From Vibrio sp. ES.051 (GTDB taxonomy: Bacteria; Pseudomonadota; Gammaproteobacteria; Enterobacterales; Vibrionaceae): DNA of 64,000 nucleotides. The notes beneath the pieces were generated by a model. It was not told the DNA's origin. It ran no database searches and worked only from the letters and a program-made list of their open reading frames with translations. A program made the position numbers and the translations under genes. The stretch lies in contig NZ_PDJL01000003.1 in the NCBI RefSeq assembly GCF_002563795.1, positions 806,001 through 870,000 on the forward strand. The letters run 5' to 3'. Shown here in pieces: positions 54,649 through 63,522 of this stretch. The number at the start of each line of letters is the position of its first letter. The stretch's first letter is position 1.

Positions 54649-55614
54649 TTGAACTGGAGAAGACTTGTGCAGTTTTCTAATGTGCCACCATCTCAAGCAG
54701 GCTTGGCACTAGGAATGATCGGATTAGGCCAAGCATGGGCACTGTATGCCCCCGAAATTGGCGAGCAGATACGTCCATTTCTAGCATCATTTGGCGCACT
54801 TTTACTCGCCCCTGTTCTCATAAAATATGCCACCAATCCACGCCTGTTTATGCTAGACATTCGTCATCCATTAAGTGGCAGTCTAATGGCTCCGATGAGT
54901 ATGGCATTGTTAATCCTTGCAGATTACCTCGCGTCTGTTGCTCCAATTATCGCTTATCCACTTTGGTTTATGGCGATTTTTCTGCATTTTTCAATGATGG
55001 TGTTATTTTTTGGCTTTCAGCTGATGAACTTCAAAATGTCGAATATTGTACCCAGCTGGTTTCTTTATCCAGTAGGACTGATCAGCAGCTCATTAGCGGG
55101 CTCCCAATTTGGGCATAACCTGTTTTCAGAAACCTTGGCGATGATGTGTATCGGTATCTATTTTTTCATGTTGCCGCTGGTACTTTACCGCTTAGTATTC
55201 TTTGGCTCACTGCCAAAACAAGCAAGACCCACACTCGCGATCATGGCAGCTCCGGTTAACCTATCATTAGCAGCGTATTTGGTGAATTTCCCTCAGCCAG
55301 ATCCAATCTTAACAGGCGCACTTGCAGGAATCGCCATTACAATGACATTACTAATCTATCTCTGCTATTTCCGTTTGCTTCGCTTGAAATTCCAACCATC
55401 TATTGCGGCTGTCACCTTTCCATCTGTCATTAGTGCCATTGCGATGCATCGGTTAACTTCATTTTTTTCAGAATCACATCCGCGTTGGCATTGGCTACAT
55501 GACTTTGGTTTCTTAGAGCTCAGCATTGCGACGATATTAGTCGTTTGGGTCTCCGCAGGTTACGTAAAAATGTACTGGCCGGAAATCATGAGAACACCAC
55601 CGAAACAAACATAA
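54649..55614 (+). CDS. TDT/SLAC1-type permease (TehA-like)
   Basis: The 321-residue protein has about ten membrane segments. NVPPSQAGLALGMIGLGQAW near residue 10 is the usual start of the tellurite-resistance/dicarboxylate transporter family, and HPLSGSLMAPMSMALLILADY near 77 is the second conserved block. Members are SLAC1-like anion channels or dicarboxylate exporters. The start is TTG 54649, preceded by GGAG at good distance, and no nearby in-frame ATG exists. The substrate is unknown and tellurite resistance should not be assumed. Confidence 0.85.
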   Translation: MNWRRLVQFSNVPPSQAGLALGMIGLGQAWALYAPEIGEQIRPFLASFGALLLAPVLIKYATNPRLFMLDIRHPLSGSLMAPMSMALLILADYLASVAPIIAYPLWFMAIFLHFSMMVLFFGFQLMNFKMSNIVPSWFLYPVGLISSSLAGSQFGHNLFSETLAMMCIGIYFFMLPLVLYRLVFFGSLPKQARPTLAIMAAPVNLSLAAYLVNFPQPDPILTGALAGIAITMTLLIYLCYFRLLRLKFQPSIAAVTFPSVISAIAMHRLTSFFSESHPRWHWLHDFGFLELSIATILVVWVSAGYVKMYWPEIMRTPPKQT

Positions 55615-55636
55615 AAAAACGGCCTCAGATGAGGCC
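55612..55636 (-). terminator. intrinsic terminator of the NRAMP-like gene
   Basis: GGCCTCA pairs with TGAGGCC, followed on the minus strand by seven T. It overlaps the stop of the convergent permease gene and may act for it as well. Confidence 0.82.
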
Positions 55637-55662
55637 ATGGCTTTATTACGCTCAAGAAAGCA

Positions 55663-56901
55663 TCAAACCGTAAACTTCGTCATGAAGTTACCGATGTTCG
55701 TCAGGCTGGAAGCGACCATCACGATAACAATCGCTGCACCTGTTAAGGTTAGATACATCGGGTGTTGGTAGTCACCCACGATATCTTTACGCTTCGTTGC
55801 AACCAATACCGTCCCCAGAACGATAGGAAGAATGATGCTGTTCACGAGGCCTGCTAACATCAGCAGAAGAATTGGCATGTTCATTGTGACTGTACCTAGC
55901 GAGGTTAGGATAATGAAGCCGATACACCACGCTTTTTCGTTTCGAGCCACAACGGGGAAAAGCGTCTTAATTAATGAGATAGCCATGTAAGAGTTGCCGA
56001 CTACTGACGTAATTGATGCAACAAACAATACCAAACCAAAGATGAAGTAACCTAATTGCCCCGCTCCTTGACGGAAAGCATCAGCAGCTGGGTTCGCCGT
56101 ATCCAACGTGGTACCTGCCGCGATAACGCCAAACACTGCCAAGAACATTAAGATTCGGATAATCACCGCAATAGAAATGCCTGCCCACGCCGTTGAGGTG
56201 ATGGAAGAGACGTTTTCTTTACCGTTTAAGCCAATATCAACCAAACGTTGGGCGCCTGTGTAATAGCCGCCGACTGCACCACCCACGATGGTCAGCGTAG
56301 GAAGCAGCAAGCTGTCAATGTCCGAAGGCATGACCGCAGCACTCAGTGTTTCACCCATCGGAGGTAAACTCGTCATTGCGACGTATGCAATCAGCACAAT
56401 CATGAATAAGCCAAGGTAGCGGGCCATTTGGTCCATTCGCTTCGACGCGTTATGAACCACAAACAACAAACAGCCAACCACACCGGTAAACAGTGCGCCC
56501 CATGTTGTGTCCACGCCCGTTAGCACATTGATGCCTAACGCTGCGCCACTTACGTTGCCAAAGTTAAACGCCACCGCACCAAGCGCAAGGAGAATACCGA
56601 CACCATAACCCATGCCTGGAGCCACTTTATTTGCAATGTCTTGGATACGCATGCCAGAGACGCCGACGATGCGCCACAAATTCATCACTATACCAAAAGT
56701 GATAAAGATTGATGCCAAAACAGGAAATGCCATGTCGACTTTGTAGATATTCGTGAAGACTGCAGTTTGAGTTAGAAAGCCAGGACCAACTGAGGTCGTC
56801 GCCATTAAAAACGCGACACTTAACATGGCTTTCTTTTGCCAACTGGTTTCGGTTACCGGAGCGGAAATGGAGGAAGTGTTGATGGTACTTTGTGTAGTCA
56901 T
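55663..56901 (-). CDS. NRAMP-family-like transporter lacking canonical metal motifs
   Basis: This 412-residue protein has about 11 membrane segments and overall LeuT/NRAMP layout. The stretch where MntH/NRAMP has DPGN reads TSVGPGFLTQTAVFTNIY, and no MPH motif is visible at helix 6 (…TIVGGAVGGYYTGAQRLVDIG…). It therefore probably does not move Mn2+ or Fe2+ by the standard site and may carry another ion or an organic substrate. The start is ATG 56901; an upstream TTG at 56913 is possible. It has its own terminator. Confidence 0.82.
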   Translation of the reverse strand: MTTQSTINTSSISAPVTETSWQKKAMLSVAFLMATTSVGPGFLTQTAVFTNIYKVDMAFPVLASIFITFGIVMNLWRIVGVSGMRIQDIANKVAPGMGYGVGILLALGAVAFNFGNVSGAALGINVLTGVDTTWGALFTGVVGCLLFVVHNASKRMDQMARYLGLFMIVLIAYVAMTSLPPMGETLSAAVMPSDIDSLLLPTLTIVGGAVGGYYTGAQRLVDIGLNGKENVSSITSTAWAGISIAVIIRILMFLAVFGVIAAGTTLDTANPAADAFRQGAGQLGYFIFGLVLFVASITSVVGNSYMAISLIKTLFPVVARNEKAWCIGFIILTSLGTVTMNMPILLLMLAGLVNSIILPIVLGTVLVATKRKDIVGDYQHPMYLTLTGAAIVIVMVASSLTNIGNFMTKFTV

Positions 56902-57116
56902 GCCGAGTCTCAAATTTGTTGTCTTTCTATTAATAAAAAATAGAAAGACAACTGACCGAGATCAGCTGAACTTAGAGAAATATCTCTTTTTAAAACAAGC
57001 GATTACAATATCATAACCGCTCACTGGGCGCATATACTAAGAGTATCGGTTGTGGCTGTCAACACACAATTGTATAAATACTTTTTATTGCGACGCACTG
57101 CCCTATCAAACGGACA

Positions 57117-57143
57117 CAAAAAAGGATGGCAACGCTCCATCCT
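57117..57143 (-). terminator. intrinsic terminator of folE
   Basis: AGGATGG pairs with CCATCCT, followed on the minus strand by a T-run. It lies 26 bases after the folE stop. Confidence 0.88.
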
Positions 57144-57168
57144 CTCTCAATTTTATTTGTCGATTTGA

Positions 57169-57822
57169 TTAACGCAGGCCATGCAGAAATTCAGCACGGG
57201 TCGCAGGATTGCTCTTAAAAATGCCACCTAATGCTGTGGTCGTCGTTTCGCTGGTGGCATCCATTACACCGCGTGATTTTACGCAGTAGTGCGTCGCATC
57301 GATGGTTACCGCTACATCGTCAGACTCAAGCAATGTTTGCAAAGCAACAAGGATTTGTTGGGTCATGCGCTCTTGAACTTGAGGGCGTTGCGCGAAGAAA
57401 CGAACAATACGGTTGATCTTAGACAGGCCAATGATCTTACCGCGAGGAATATAAGCAACAGCGGCTTTACCGTCGATCGTCACAAGATGATGTTCACACG
57501 TGCTAGTTACGGTGATGTCTTTCACGCGAACCATTTCGCTCACGTTCATCTTGTTTTCGATAACTGTGATTTTTGGGAAGTTGGCGTAATCCAAACCAGA
57601 GAAAATCTCGTCCACGTACATTTTTGCAATGCGGTGTGGCGTTTCCTCTAGGCTATCATCCGTAAGGTCGAGCTGAAGCAGACCAAGAATCTCACGCATG
57701 TGGTATTCGATCTTTTCCTTCTTCTCTTCACGGCTAACGGCATTAGGGCGCATTGGTGTTTCTAATCCGCGTTGCTCTAGCGCTTCTTTTACTAACTTCG
57801 CTGACTCGCTAAGACCTGACAT
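57169..57822 (-). CDS. folE: GTP cyclohydrolase I
   Basis: The 217-residue enzyme makes dihydroneopterin triphosphate from GTP, the first step to folate and pterins. [39 protein letters not shown] near residue 100 holds the zinc Cys and His ligands. [18 protein letters not shown] carries the second Cys. ATG 57822 has GAGG upstream; the frame is open to 57870 but without support. Its pterin product also serves phenylalanine hydroxylase (phhA, 18.3 kb). It is divergent from moeA across 290 bases. Confidence 0.95.
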   Translation of the reverse strand: MSGLSESAKLVKEALEQRGLETPMRPNAVSREEKKEKIEYHMREILGLLQLDLTDDSLEETPHRIAKMYVDEIFSGLDYANFPKITVIENKMNVSEMVRVKDITVTSTCEHHLVTIDGKAAVAYIPRGKIIGLSKINRIVRFFAQRPQVQERMTQQILVALQTLLESDDVAVTIDATHYCVKSRGVMDATSETTTTALGGIFKSNPATRAEFLHGLR

Positions 57823-58112
57823 TCCACTTCCTCTTTTGTCACTACTACTCTCGGCGTGAAATACAATCATCGTGTTTTCATACCGTTAGCGTAAAAGTCG
57901 CTCAGTTCGATGTTTATAACGCCAAGGCAGATAACAAGAATACACTGAGCTATTTTTTTCATGTTCCGTTAGAACTTTACCCCTTTCGGATGGGTGACAA
58001 GGATACTCGGGTTTTTGAATAATTACATCCATATTTTATTGATGGTCATTCTTACTCGGTCCCCTTTTTATGGTAAAGTTGCCACAAAACAAAAGAACAT
58101 AGGATTATCTCA

Positions 58113-59348
58113 ATGGGCTGCTGCGACGCTCCTGGCTTGATGCCAATTGAAGAGGCAATGGACAAAATGCTATCGCGAATCAAACCTATCCAAACAACCC
58201 TTTCCCTTCCTCTTTCCGACGCTTTAGGTTGGGTATTGGCGGAAGACGTTTTATCACCGATCCATGTGCCACCTTTCGATAACTCAGCGATGGACGGTTA
58301 TGCCATTCGAATTCAAGATCTAGAAACGTCAACAGTATTACCGTTGGTTGGTAAATCCTTTGCAGGTCAGCCTTTTGAAGGTGAATGGCCTCAAGGTTCT
58401 TGCATTCGGATCATGACGGGTGCAAAAGTCCCACAAGGCTGTGACGCAGTTATCATGCAAGAAAACACCGAAGTGACCGATGCGGGTATCCAGTTCAATC
58501 AAACCGAAGTGAAGCCGCAAAACAACATCCGCCCGACTGGTGATGACATCAGACAAGGCGATATTGTGTTAGCAAAAGGGGCACGCTTGACCCCTCGTGA
58601 TATTCCAATGATTGCGACTCTTGGCATAAGCCATGTCACCGTCGTACGTAAGCCTAAAGTGGCATTTTTCTCAACGGGTGACGAGCTTAAACCATTAGGT
58701 GAGCCACTAAAAGCAGGTCAAATCTACGACAGTAACCGTTACGGCATTAAGCCTCTCATCGAAAACTTTGGTTGTGAAGCGATTGATCTTGGCATTATCC
58801 CCGACTGCCCAGAAACACTAAAAGCGACATTTGAAAAAGCACAAACTTTGGCAGACGTGGTTGTCACTTCTGGCGGTGTGAGCGTTGGTGAAGCGGATTA
58901 CACCAAAGACATTCTTGAAGAGCTTGGTGAAATTGGCTTTTGGAAGCTGGCGATTAAACCAGGCAAACCCTTTGCGTTTGGTAAGTTGAGTACAGCGTGG
59001 TTCTGTGGTCTACCAGGCAATCCGGTTTCTGCCGTATTGACCATGTATGTGCTTGTGCAGCCGATGCTGGCGAAACTGGCAGGACATACTGGCTGGAAAG
59101 CACCAGAATCTATCCCTGCAATCACTAAAACCGCATTTAAGAAAGCGCCTGGTCGTACGGATTACCAGCGCGGTATCTACACCTTTAAAGACGGTAAGTT
59201 TGTCGTTGAAACCACTGGCAACCAAAGCTCTGGCGCGTTCCGCTCAATGAGCTTGGCCAACTGTTTTGTTGTGTTGGAACGTGAACGTGGCCGTGTAGAA
59301 GTTGGCGAAACGGTTCAAATCCAGCTGTTTAACTCAACATTATACTAG
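58113..59348 (+). CDS. moeA: molybdopterin molybdenumtransferase MoeA
   Basis: The 411-residue protein inserts molybdate into adenylated molybdopterin. [11 protein letters not shown] near 52 is the MoeA signature. [16 protein letters not shown] near 250 is the MoCF_biosynth motif, followed by [21 protein letters not shown] and the C-terminal beta domain. [15 protein letters not shown] at the start is typical of vibrio MoeA. It is followed 9 bases later by moeB. Confidence 0.96.
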   Translation: MGCCDAPGLMPIEEAMDKMLSRIKPIQTTLSLPLSDALGWVLAEDVLSPIHVPPFDNSAMDGYAIRIQDLETSTVLPLVGKSFAGQPFEGEWPQGSCIRIMTGAKVPQGCDAVIMQENTEVTDAGIQFNQTEVKPQNNIRPTGDDIRQGDIVLAKGARLTPRDIPMIATLGISHVTVVRKPKVAFFSTGDELKPLGEPLKAGQIYDSNRYGIKPLIENFGCEAIDLGIIPDCPETLKATFEKAQTLADVVVTSGGVSVGEADYTKDILEELGEIGFWKLAIKPGKPFAFGKLSTAWFCGLPGNPVSAVLTMYVLVQPMLAKLAGHTGWKAPESIPAITKTAFKKAPGRTDYQRGIYTFKDGKFVVETTGNQSSGAFRSMSLANCFVVLERERGRVEVGETVQIQLFNSTLY

Positions 59349-59357
59349 GAACGCACC

Positions 59358-60107
59358 GTGGATATTCTTTCCGATCAAGAGATGCTGCGCTACAACCGCC
59401 AGATCATTCTTCGCCAATTCGATTTTGAAGGGCAAGAAGCCCTCAAACAAGCCTCTGTACTTATTTTGGGGGCAGGTGGTTTAGGCTGTGCTTCTAGCCA
59501 ATATCTTGCAACCGCAGGTGTCGGTACTATCACGCTGATTGATGATGACATCGTAGAGCTGTCTAATTTACAGCGCCAAGTGTTGCACCACGATGCGGAT
59601 ATTGGCCGTAAAAAAGTGGACTCAGCCGCCGAAGCTTTGCGGGAACTAAATCCTCATATCGAGGTAAACACCATTGCTAAACGCCTCGACGATGCTCAGC
59701 TTCAAGCCTTAATCGAGCAACATACTGTGGTGGTCGATGCTTCTGATAATGTCGATGCGCGCAACCAGTTGAATCGACTTTGTTTCGCGACAAAAACGCC
59801 ACTCGTGTCTGGCGCAGCCATTCGCATGGAAGGCCAAGTCAGTGTGTTTACCTACGATGATCCAGCCCAGCCTTGTTACCAATGTTTGAGCGCCCTATTT
59901 GGCAGTGGTACATTAAGCTGTGTTGAAGCTGGCGTGATGGCCCCAGTGATAGGCATTATCGGCGCGATGCAAGCGATGGAAACCATCAAAGTGATCGCGC
60001 ATTATGGTGAGCCTAAGAAAGGCAAAATTCTCATGCTCGACGCGCTTAATATGTCTTGGCGAGAAATGAATTTGATGAAAATGCCTGCCTGCCCTGTGTG
60101 TAGTTGA
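59358..60107 (+). CDS. moeB: molybdopterin-synthase adenylyltransferase MoeB
   Basis: The 249-residue E1-like enzyme activates the C-terminus of MoaD. VLILGAGGLGCASSQYLATAGVG near 35 is the ATP site, with IDDDIVELSNLQRQ and the arginine finger region. Two CxxC pairs bind zinc (CYQCLS near 173 and CPVCS at the end), and a Cys lies in LSCVEAGVMAPV. The start is GTG 59358. It is in one operon with moeA. Confidence 0.96.
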   Translation: MDILSDQEMLRYNRQIILRQFDFEGQEALKQASVLILGAGGLGCASSQYLATAGVGTITLIDDDIVELSNLQRQVLHHDADIGRKKVDSAAEALRELNPHIEVNTIAKRLDDAQLQALIEQHTVVVDASDNVDARNQLNRLCFATKTPLVSGAAIRMEGQVSVFTYDDPAQPCYQCLSALFGSGTLSCVEAGVMAPVIGIIGAMQAMETIKVIAHYGEPKKGKILMLDALNMSWREMNLMKMPACPVCS

Positions 60108-60143
60108 ACTGCATTTTCATTTAATAAGTAAATGATTTACAAC

Positions 60144-60169
60144 AAGCTCAACGTAACGTTGGGCTTTTC
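60144..60169 (+). terminator. intrinsic terminator of moeAB
   Basis: AAGCTCAACG pairs with CGTTGGGCTT (one G-T) around TAA, followed by TTTTCTT. It lies 37 bases after the moeB stop. The remaining 230 bases to the next gene show no clear feature. Confidence 0.82.
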
Positions 60170-60399
60170 TTAACTCATCCTCGCCGCTCACCATTGACCT
60201 AGCATGTGCTATAATCGAAACCCTCACCCAAATTGCCAACATCAACTTTGGCGTGTCTTCTTCCACCACATTATTTATGTTTATACCAACAAGCACTCGC
60301 GTTTATCACGCATTGGGAAGCAAAAAAGGCGAAGTTAGTTGAAAGAAAAGTCTAACTTCTGAGTTCTATATTTTCAGAAGAGATAATAAGGAACACCGT

Positions 60400-61014
60400 A
60401 TGACACAACCGATCAAAATTACGCTTTACCGCTGGGCTGGTAGCTGGGGTCCATTTAAAGTAAGTATCCCATGTGGTGAATGTACATTAACCAAAGATAT
60501 TTTGACTGATACTTTTAAAAACGAACTCGCTGATGTACCAGTAGAGCTTGAAGTTAAAGATTGGTTGTCATGTTGGTGGGAGCCACTAAAAGCAGGCGCA
60601 TGGCATGCTCCGATTCTTCTTGTAGAAGGAAAGGTGATCAGTCAAGGGGAAGCGCTGAATCGAGGCGTGCTAGTACAGTCTGTCATCACAGAGTGGGTGA
60701 AACGTGACAAAGTAAAAGGTAGTGTGGTTTATGGTAAAGCCACCTGTCCGTACTGTGTAAAAGCCAAACAATTACTTGATGATGCTGGAGTTCAGTACGA
60801 ATATCATGATGTTGTCAAAAACAGTGCAGCTTTATACCGAATGATCCCAGAAGTAAAAGCCATCATCGGTGAGAAGACACCAGTGACGGTTCCGCAAGTG
60901 TGGTTGGATGGACAATACATTGGCGGTGCTGAAAGCTTGGAAAAGTGGCTAACAGCAAAGGGGTTAGATAAAGTACCGAATAATGTGGTAGAGATACCGA
61001 ACCAATCGGCGTAG
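60400..61014 (+). CDS. double thioredoxin-fold protein, glutaredoxin at the C-terminus
   Basis: The 204-residue protein has two thioredoxin-like halves. The first (residues 5-90) begins ITLYRWAGSWGPFKVSIPCGECTLT with a CGEC pair and looks like a GST-N/ArsC-type fold. The second (residues 107-190) is a classical glutaredoxin: VVYGKATCPYCVKAKQLL with CPYC, TVPQVWLDGQYIGGAESLEKWL. It probably reduces disulphides or mixed glutathione disulphides; the two Cys pairs may exchange electrons within one chain. AAGGAAC precedes the ATG. Its terminator is split by an IS (see the hairpin at 61040). Confidence 0.85.
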   Translation: MTQPIKITLYRWAGSWGPFKVSIPCGECTLTKDILTDTFKNELADVPVELEVKDWLSCWWEPLKAGAWHAPILLVEGKVISQGEALNRGVLVQSVITEWVKRDKVKGSVVYGKATCPYCVKAKQLLDDAGVQYEYHDVVKNSAALYRMIPEVKAIIGEKTPVTVPQVWLDGQYIGGAESLEKWLTAKGLDKVPNNVVEIPNQSA

Positions 61015-61039
61015 CGATATATGCTCAACAAACAGTAAA

Positions 61040-61056
61040 AAGCCCTGATTTGTAAT
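61040..61056 (+). terminator. left arm of a terminator hairpin split by the IS3 element
   Basis: AAGCCCTGATT at 61040-61050 is the left arm, and AATCAGGGCTT at 62480-62490 is the perfect right arm followed by TTAC. Without the IS and one 3-base target copy the sequence reads as an intact hairpin with a loop of about five bases. It lies 26 bases after the glutaredoxin-like gene. Confidence 0.8.
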
Positions 61057-61102
61057 TGAACTGACCCCCAATAGTTGGACACCAATTATTGGGGGTCTTT
61101 TT

Positions 61103-61609
61103 ATGTCCAAATATAGCCGCGAGCTAAAATGTATCATTGCTAAACAATGCTTAGATGGTGCGTCATCTCGCTATTTAGCAAAACAATATTCAATGTCTTC
61201 AAGACAGATACGGTATTGGGTTCAAGTCTTTGTCATCCATGGTGCTGATTCATTTTTACCAACTAAGCATGCTACTGCTCAGGAAAAACGAAAAGCATTG
61301 AATTTAATGTGGACGAATGATTGGTCTCTCACGCACACTAGCGCAGTATTAAACCTCTCATCCCCGGGGATACTCTCTGTCTGGCTCAAAAGATTTAATG
61401 AGCTCGGTATCAAAGGGCTCAAAATGCGCCAGAAAGGAAGACCCTCAATGAAACAGCAACCTCAACGTACCACTAAACCTGATAATGAAATGACACTTGA
61501 GGAGCTAAAAGAGGAGTTGGTCTACTTACGAACTGAGAATGCCGTTCTAAAAAAGTTGGAAGAGTTGGAGCAGGAAAAAAACCGTCGAACAAAGAAAAAG
61601 CGGTCATAG
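61103..61609 (+). CDS. IS3-family transposase OrfA
   Basis: The 168-residue protein has helix-turn-helix motifs (CLDGASSRYLAKQYSMSSRQIRYWVQ and the second repeat LTHTSAVLNLSSPGILSVWLKR). A C-terminal coiled coil (EELKEELVYLRTENAVLKKLEELEQEK) follows, typical of IS150-group OrfA. Near the end an A AAA AAC heptamer at 61576-61582 allows -1 slippage into orfB, giving the OrfAB transposase. Confidence 0.93.
   Translation: MSKYSRELKCIIAKQCLDGASSRYLAKQYSMSSRQIRYWVQVFVIHGADSFLPTKHATAQEKRKALNLMWTNDWSLTHTSAVLNLSSPGILSVWLKRFNELGIKGLKMRQKGRPSMKQQPQRTTKPDNEMTLEELKEELVYLRTENAVLKKLEELEQEKNRRTKKKRS
61576..61582 (+). promoter_or_regulatory. -1 ribosomal frameshift site between orfA and orfB
   Basis: The heptamer A AAA AAC is in the correct phase of orfA. 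After slippage the frame reads KKPSNKEKAVIALTLKGKYPLKHLL, running straight into the orfB frame without a stop. Confidence 0.8.
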
Positions 61610-61635
61610 CTCTAACTCTTAAAGGCAAGTACCCG

Positions 61636-62448
61636 TTGAAGCACTTACTGCACACTCTACAGTTGGCAAAAAGTGTCTTCTATTATCAGGCCCAAACGAG
61701 TAAGCGCCCAAATAGCTACGAACGTGAGCTGCGTTTGATAAAGTCAATTTATCATGAACATAAGGGTCGATACGGCTACCGCCGTATTCACTTGGAACTA
61801 AAAAATCAGGGGGTTATGCTTAATCACAAAACGGTTCAAAGACTTATGGCTCAGCTCAACCTTAAATCGACGGTCAGGGTTAAAAAGTATCGTTCATACC
61901 GAGGAGAATCTGGAACAGCAGCTCCCAACATGCTTGAAAGAGATTTTAGTGCGACTCAACCCGATGAAAAATGGGTAACAGATGTCACGGAGTTCAAAAT
62001 CAAAGAGCAGAAAGTATACTTGTCTCCCGTTGTCGACTTGTTTACTCAGGAAGTGGTTGCTTATAGAGTGGCCAAAAATGCCTGCTTGCCGCTTGTCACG
62101 GATATGCTGACGGAAGCTATATCAACGCTTAAACCCAACTCAAAACCAATTATACATAGCGATCAAGGTTGGCAATATCGCCATCGACAGTATCAGAAAA
62201 AGGTAGCGGAGAATGGGTTAACGCAAAGCATGTCGAGAAAAGGTAACTGCTTGGATAATGCTGTTGCTGAAAACTTTTTTGCTTTACTCAAAACAGAGAT
62301 GTATCACAACCAAAGTTTTGAAGATGCAGATGCTCTGATAGAACAAATTAAAGAATACATCGAGTACTACAATACCAAGCGTATAAAAGTGAAACTAAAA
62401 GGCCTGACTCCGATAGAATATCGAACTCAGGCCTTGAAAGCCGCTTAA
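61636..62448 (+). CDS. IS3-family transposase OrfB (catalytic part)
   Basis: This 270-residue DDE integrase core has WVTDVTEFKI (Asp), IHSDQGWQYRHRQYQ (Asp) and GNCLDNAVAENFFALLKTE (Glu), then the tail YYNTKRIKVKLKGLTPIEYR. It normally works as part of the OrfAB fusion produced by frameshifting at 61576-61582. The fused frame is open from about 61583, and the ATG/TTG at 61636 may not be used alone. Confidence 0.93.
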   Translation: MKHLLHTLQLAKSVFYYQAQTSKRPNSYERELRLIKSIYHEHKGRYGYRRIHLELKNQGVMLNHKTVQRLMAQLNLKSTVRVKKYRSYRGESGTAAPNMLERDFSATQPDEKWVTDVTEFKIKEQKVYLSPVVDLFTQEVVAYRVAKNACLPLVTDMLTEAISTLKPNSKPIIHSDQGWQYRHRQYQKKVAENGLTQSMSRKGNCLDNAVAENFFALLKTEMYHNQSFEDADALIEQIKEYIEYYNTKRIKVKLKGLTPIEYRTQALKAA

Positions 62449-62495
62449 CAGAAATGTCCAACTTTACGGGGTCACTTCAAATCAGGGCTTTTACA

Positions 62496-62636
62496 TTAAT
62501 TCGCCAGTTTTTTCATCATACGAGCAAAAAATGAGGCTTTTTTCTTCTTCGTTTTACCTTTACCGTAAAGCGCTTTGTGCATCGCGTCTCGTGCAATCAT
62601 CTGGCCAATATAAGCACCACCAAGTTCATTACCCAT
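62496..62636 (-). CDS. 46-residue basic small protein
   Basis: A short gene starts at ATG 62636 with AGGAG six bases upstream and ends at TAA 62496. The product begins MGNELGGAYIGQMIARDAM and continues with GKGKTKKKKASFFARMMKKLAN. It is strongly basic, with a helical C-terminus. The excellent ribosome site and clean start and stop support a real gene. No family is recognised. It is now separated from its former downstream neighbour by the IS3 element. Confidence 0.65.
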   Translation of the reverse strand: MGNELGGAYIGQMIARDAMHKALYGKGKTKKKKASFFARMMKKLAN

Positions 62637-62759
62637 GACCTTCTCCTGAATGTATTGACTTAACTATGTTGTAATATTACACCACAAACAAGCAAAAACA
62701 AGACTCAAATCACATTTTATGTGTAATTAACTTTCAAAATACGGTGCTAGCGCTATGTA

Positions 62760-63107
62760 TTACCGCTTTGGTTGCTGATAGGTTTTGCCCGCCGCTGAGT
62801 AAGTGTCTTTCTGCTTGATTTCGAAGAACGTTTCGAAGAACCATGCAGTAAACTTAATCAAGTGATCGCCTTCATTCATGACATGCTCAACATACTCTTG
62901 GTCCTCTCCAGACTCATCCTCTTGGTGCGTTATGTGATAAATACGTTTTTCACCTGCAACGTCGGCAAGACCAAACTGTCCGGTTAGAGATTCCGCCGCT
63001 TGTGCAACTTCTTCTTCCTCACACGCTTTCAATAATTCAAGCGCCTTAGCGAGGCTTTCTTGCTGGATAATTTCTTTTACCAGTGTTTCAAATTCGTTCT
63101 GTTGCAT
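62760..63107 (-). CDS. hypothetical protein, 115 aa
   Basis: This acidic, mostly helical protein reads QQNEFETLVKEIIQQESLAKALELLKACEEEEVAQAA… followed by a more aromatic middle and …AWFFETFFEIKQKDTYSAAGKTYQQPKR. AGGTG precedes the ATG. It resembles small conserved vibrio proteins of unknown function. It lies 123 bases upstream of the 46-residue gene on the same strand. Confidence 0.7.
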   Translation of the reverse strand: MQQNEFETLVKEIIQQESLAKALELLKACEEEEVAQAAESLTGQFGLADVAGEKRIYHITHQEDESGEDQEYVEHVMNEGDHLIKFTAWFFETFFEIKQKDTYSAAGKTYQQPKR

Positions 63108-63273
63108 TTTTTCACCTAACGGTTAACGGACAGTCTGTCTGCATATATTATGTTGTTGTGCATTTTAGGAAGGCCCACCTTTCCTTGCAAGCATATTCAA
63201 CTGGAAGTTTCAGCTTGAATTGATCCAGAAGCTCTACGCACTTAGTTTCTGGTAAGTGCCAATATAAAACGCT

Positions 63274-63501
63274 ATGCAAACCGCCACTAAAAAGATTACA
63301 CATCAAAGGTATCAGCTAAAACGACAGGCAGTAGTGCAACAATGGCAAAGGTCTTTAACAAAAGTTGAAAAATCCGTTTTAGTAGCCGATGGAGCATTGC
63401 AAAAACTGATGGAAATGGGGTGCGATTACATTCAAGGCTATTTCTATTCACGCCGCACAATCAAAGAGGCCAAGCAATGCTTGACCTCTTGGCGCGACTA
63501 A
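63274..63501 (+). pseudogene. remnant of an EAL-domain (c-di-GMP phosphodiesterase) gene
   Basis: The last third of this 75-codon frame (VADGALQKLMEMGCDYIQGYFYSRRTIKEAKQCL) matches the end of EAL domains, where VAEGVE…L…LGCDYxQGY is conserved. The catalytic EAL motif and most of the barrel are missing and the first 35 codons look unrelated. It is probably a decayed relic, not an active enzyme. Upstream, to 63108, nothing else of the domain is seen. Confidence 0.55.
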
Positions 63502-63522
63502 ATTCGAGTAAGACCGCGTTAT

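Larger units (their letters stand above)
61057..62479 (+). mobile_element. IS3-family (IS150-like) insertion sequence, complete
   Basis: The 1,423-base element has inverted ends TGAACTGACCCC…TTGGACA and TGAAGTGACCCC…TTGGACA. It encodes orfA and orfB in -1-related frames. It is flanked by a 3-base direct repeat AAT (61054-61056 and 62480-62482), the usual IS3 target duplication. Both genes and both ends look intact, so the insertion is probably recent and the element active. Confidence 0.93.

Noticed and set aside
54649..55614. Naming the TDT-like permease tehA with tellurite resistance
   Set aside because: Only family-level motifs are visible; tellurite resistance is not implied by the fold and no tehB is adjacent.
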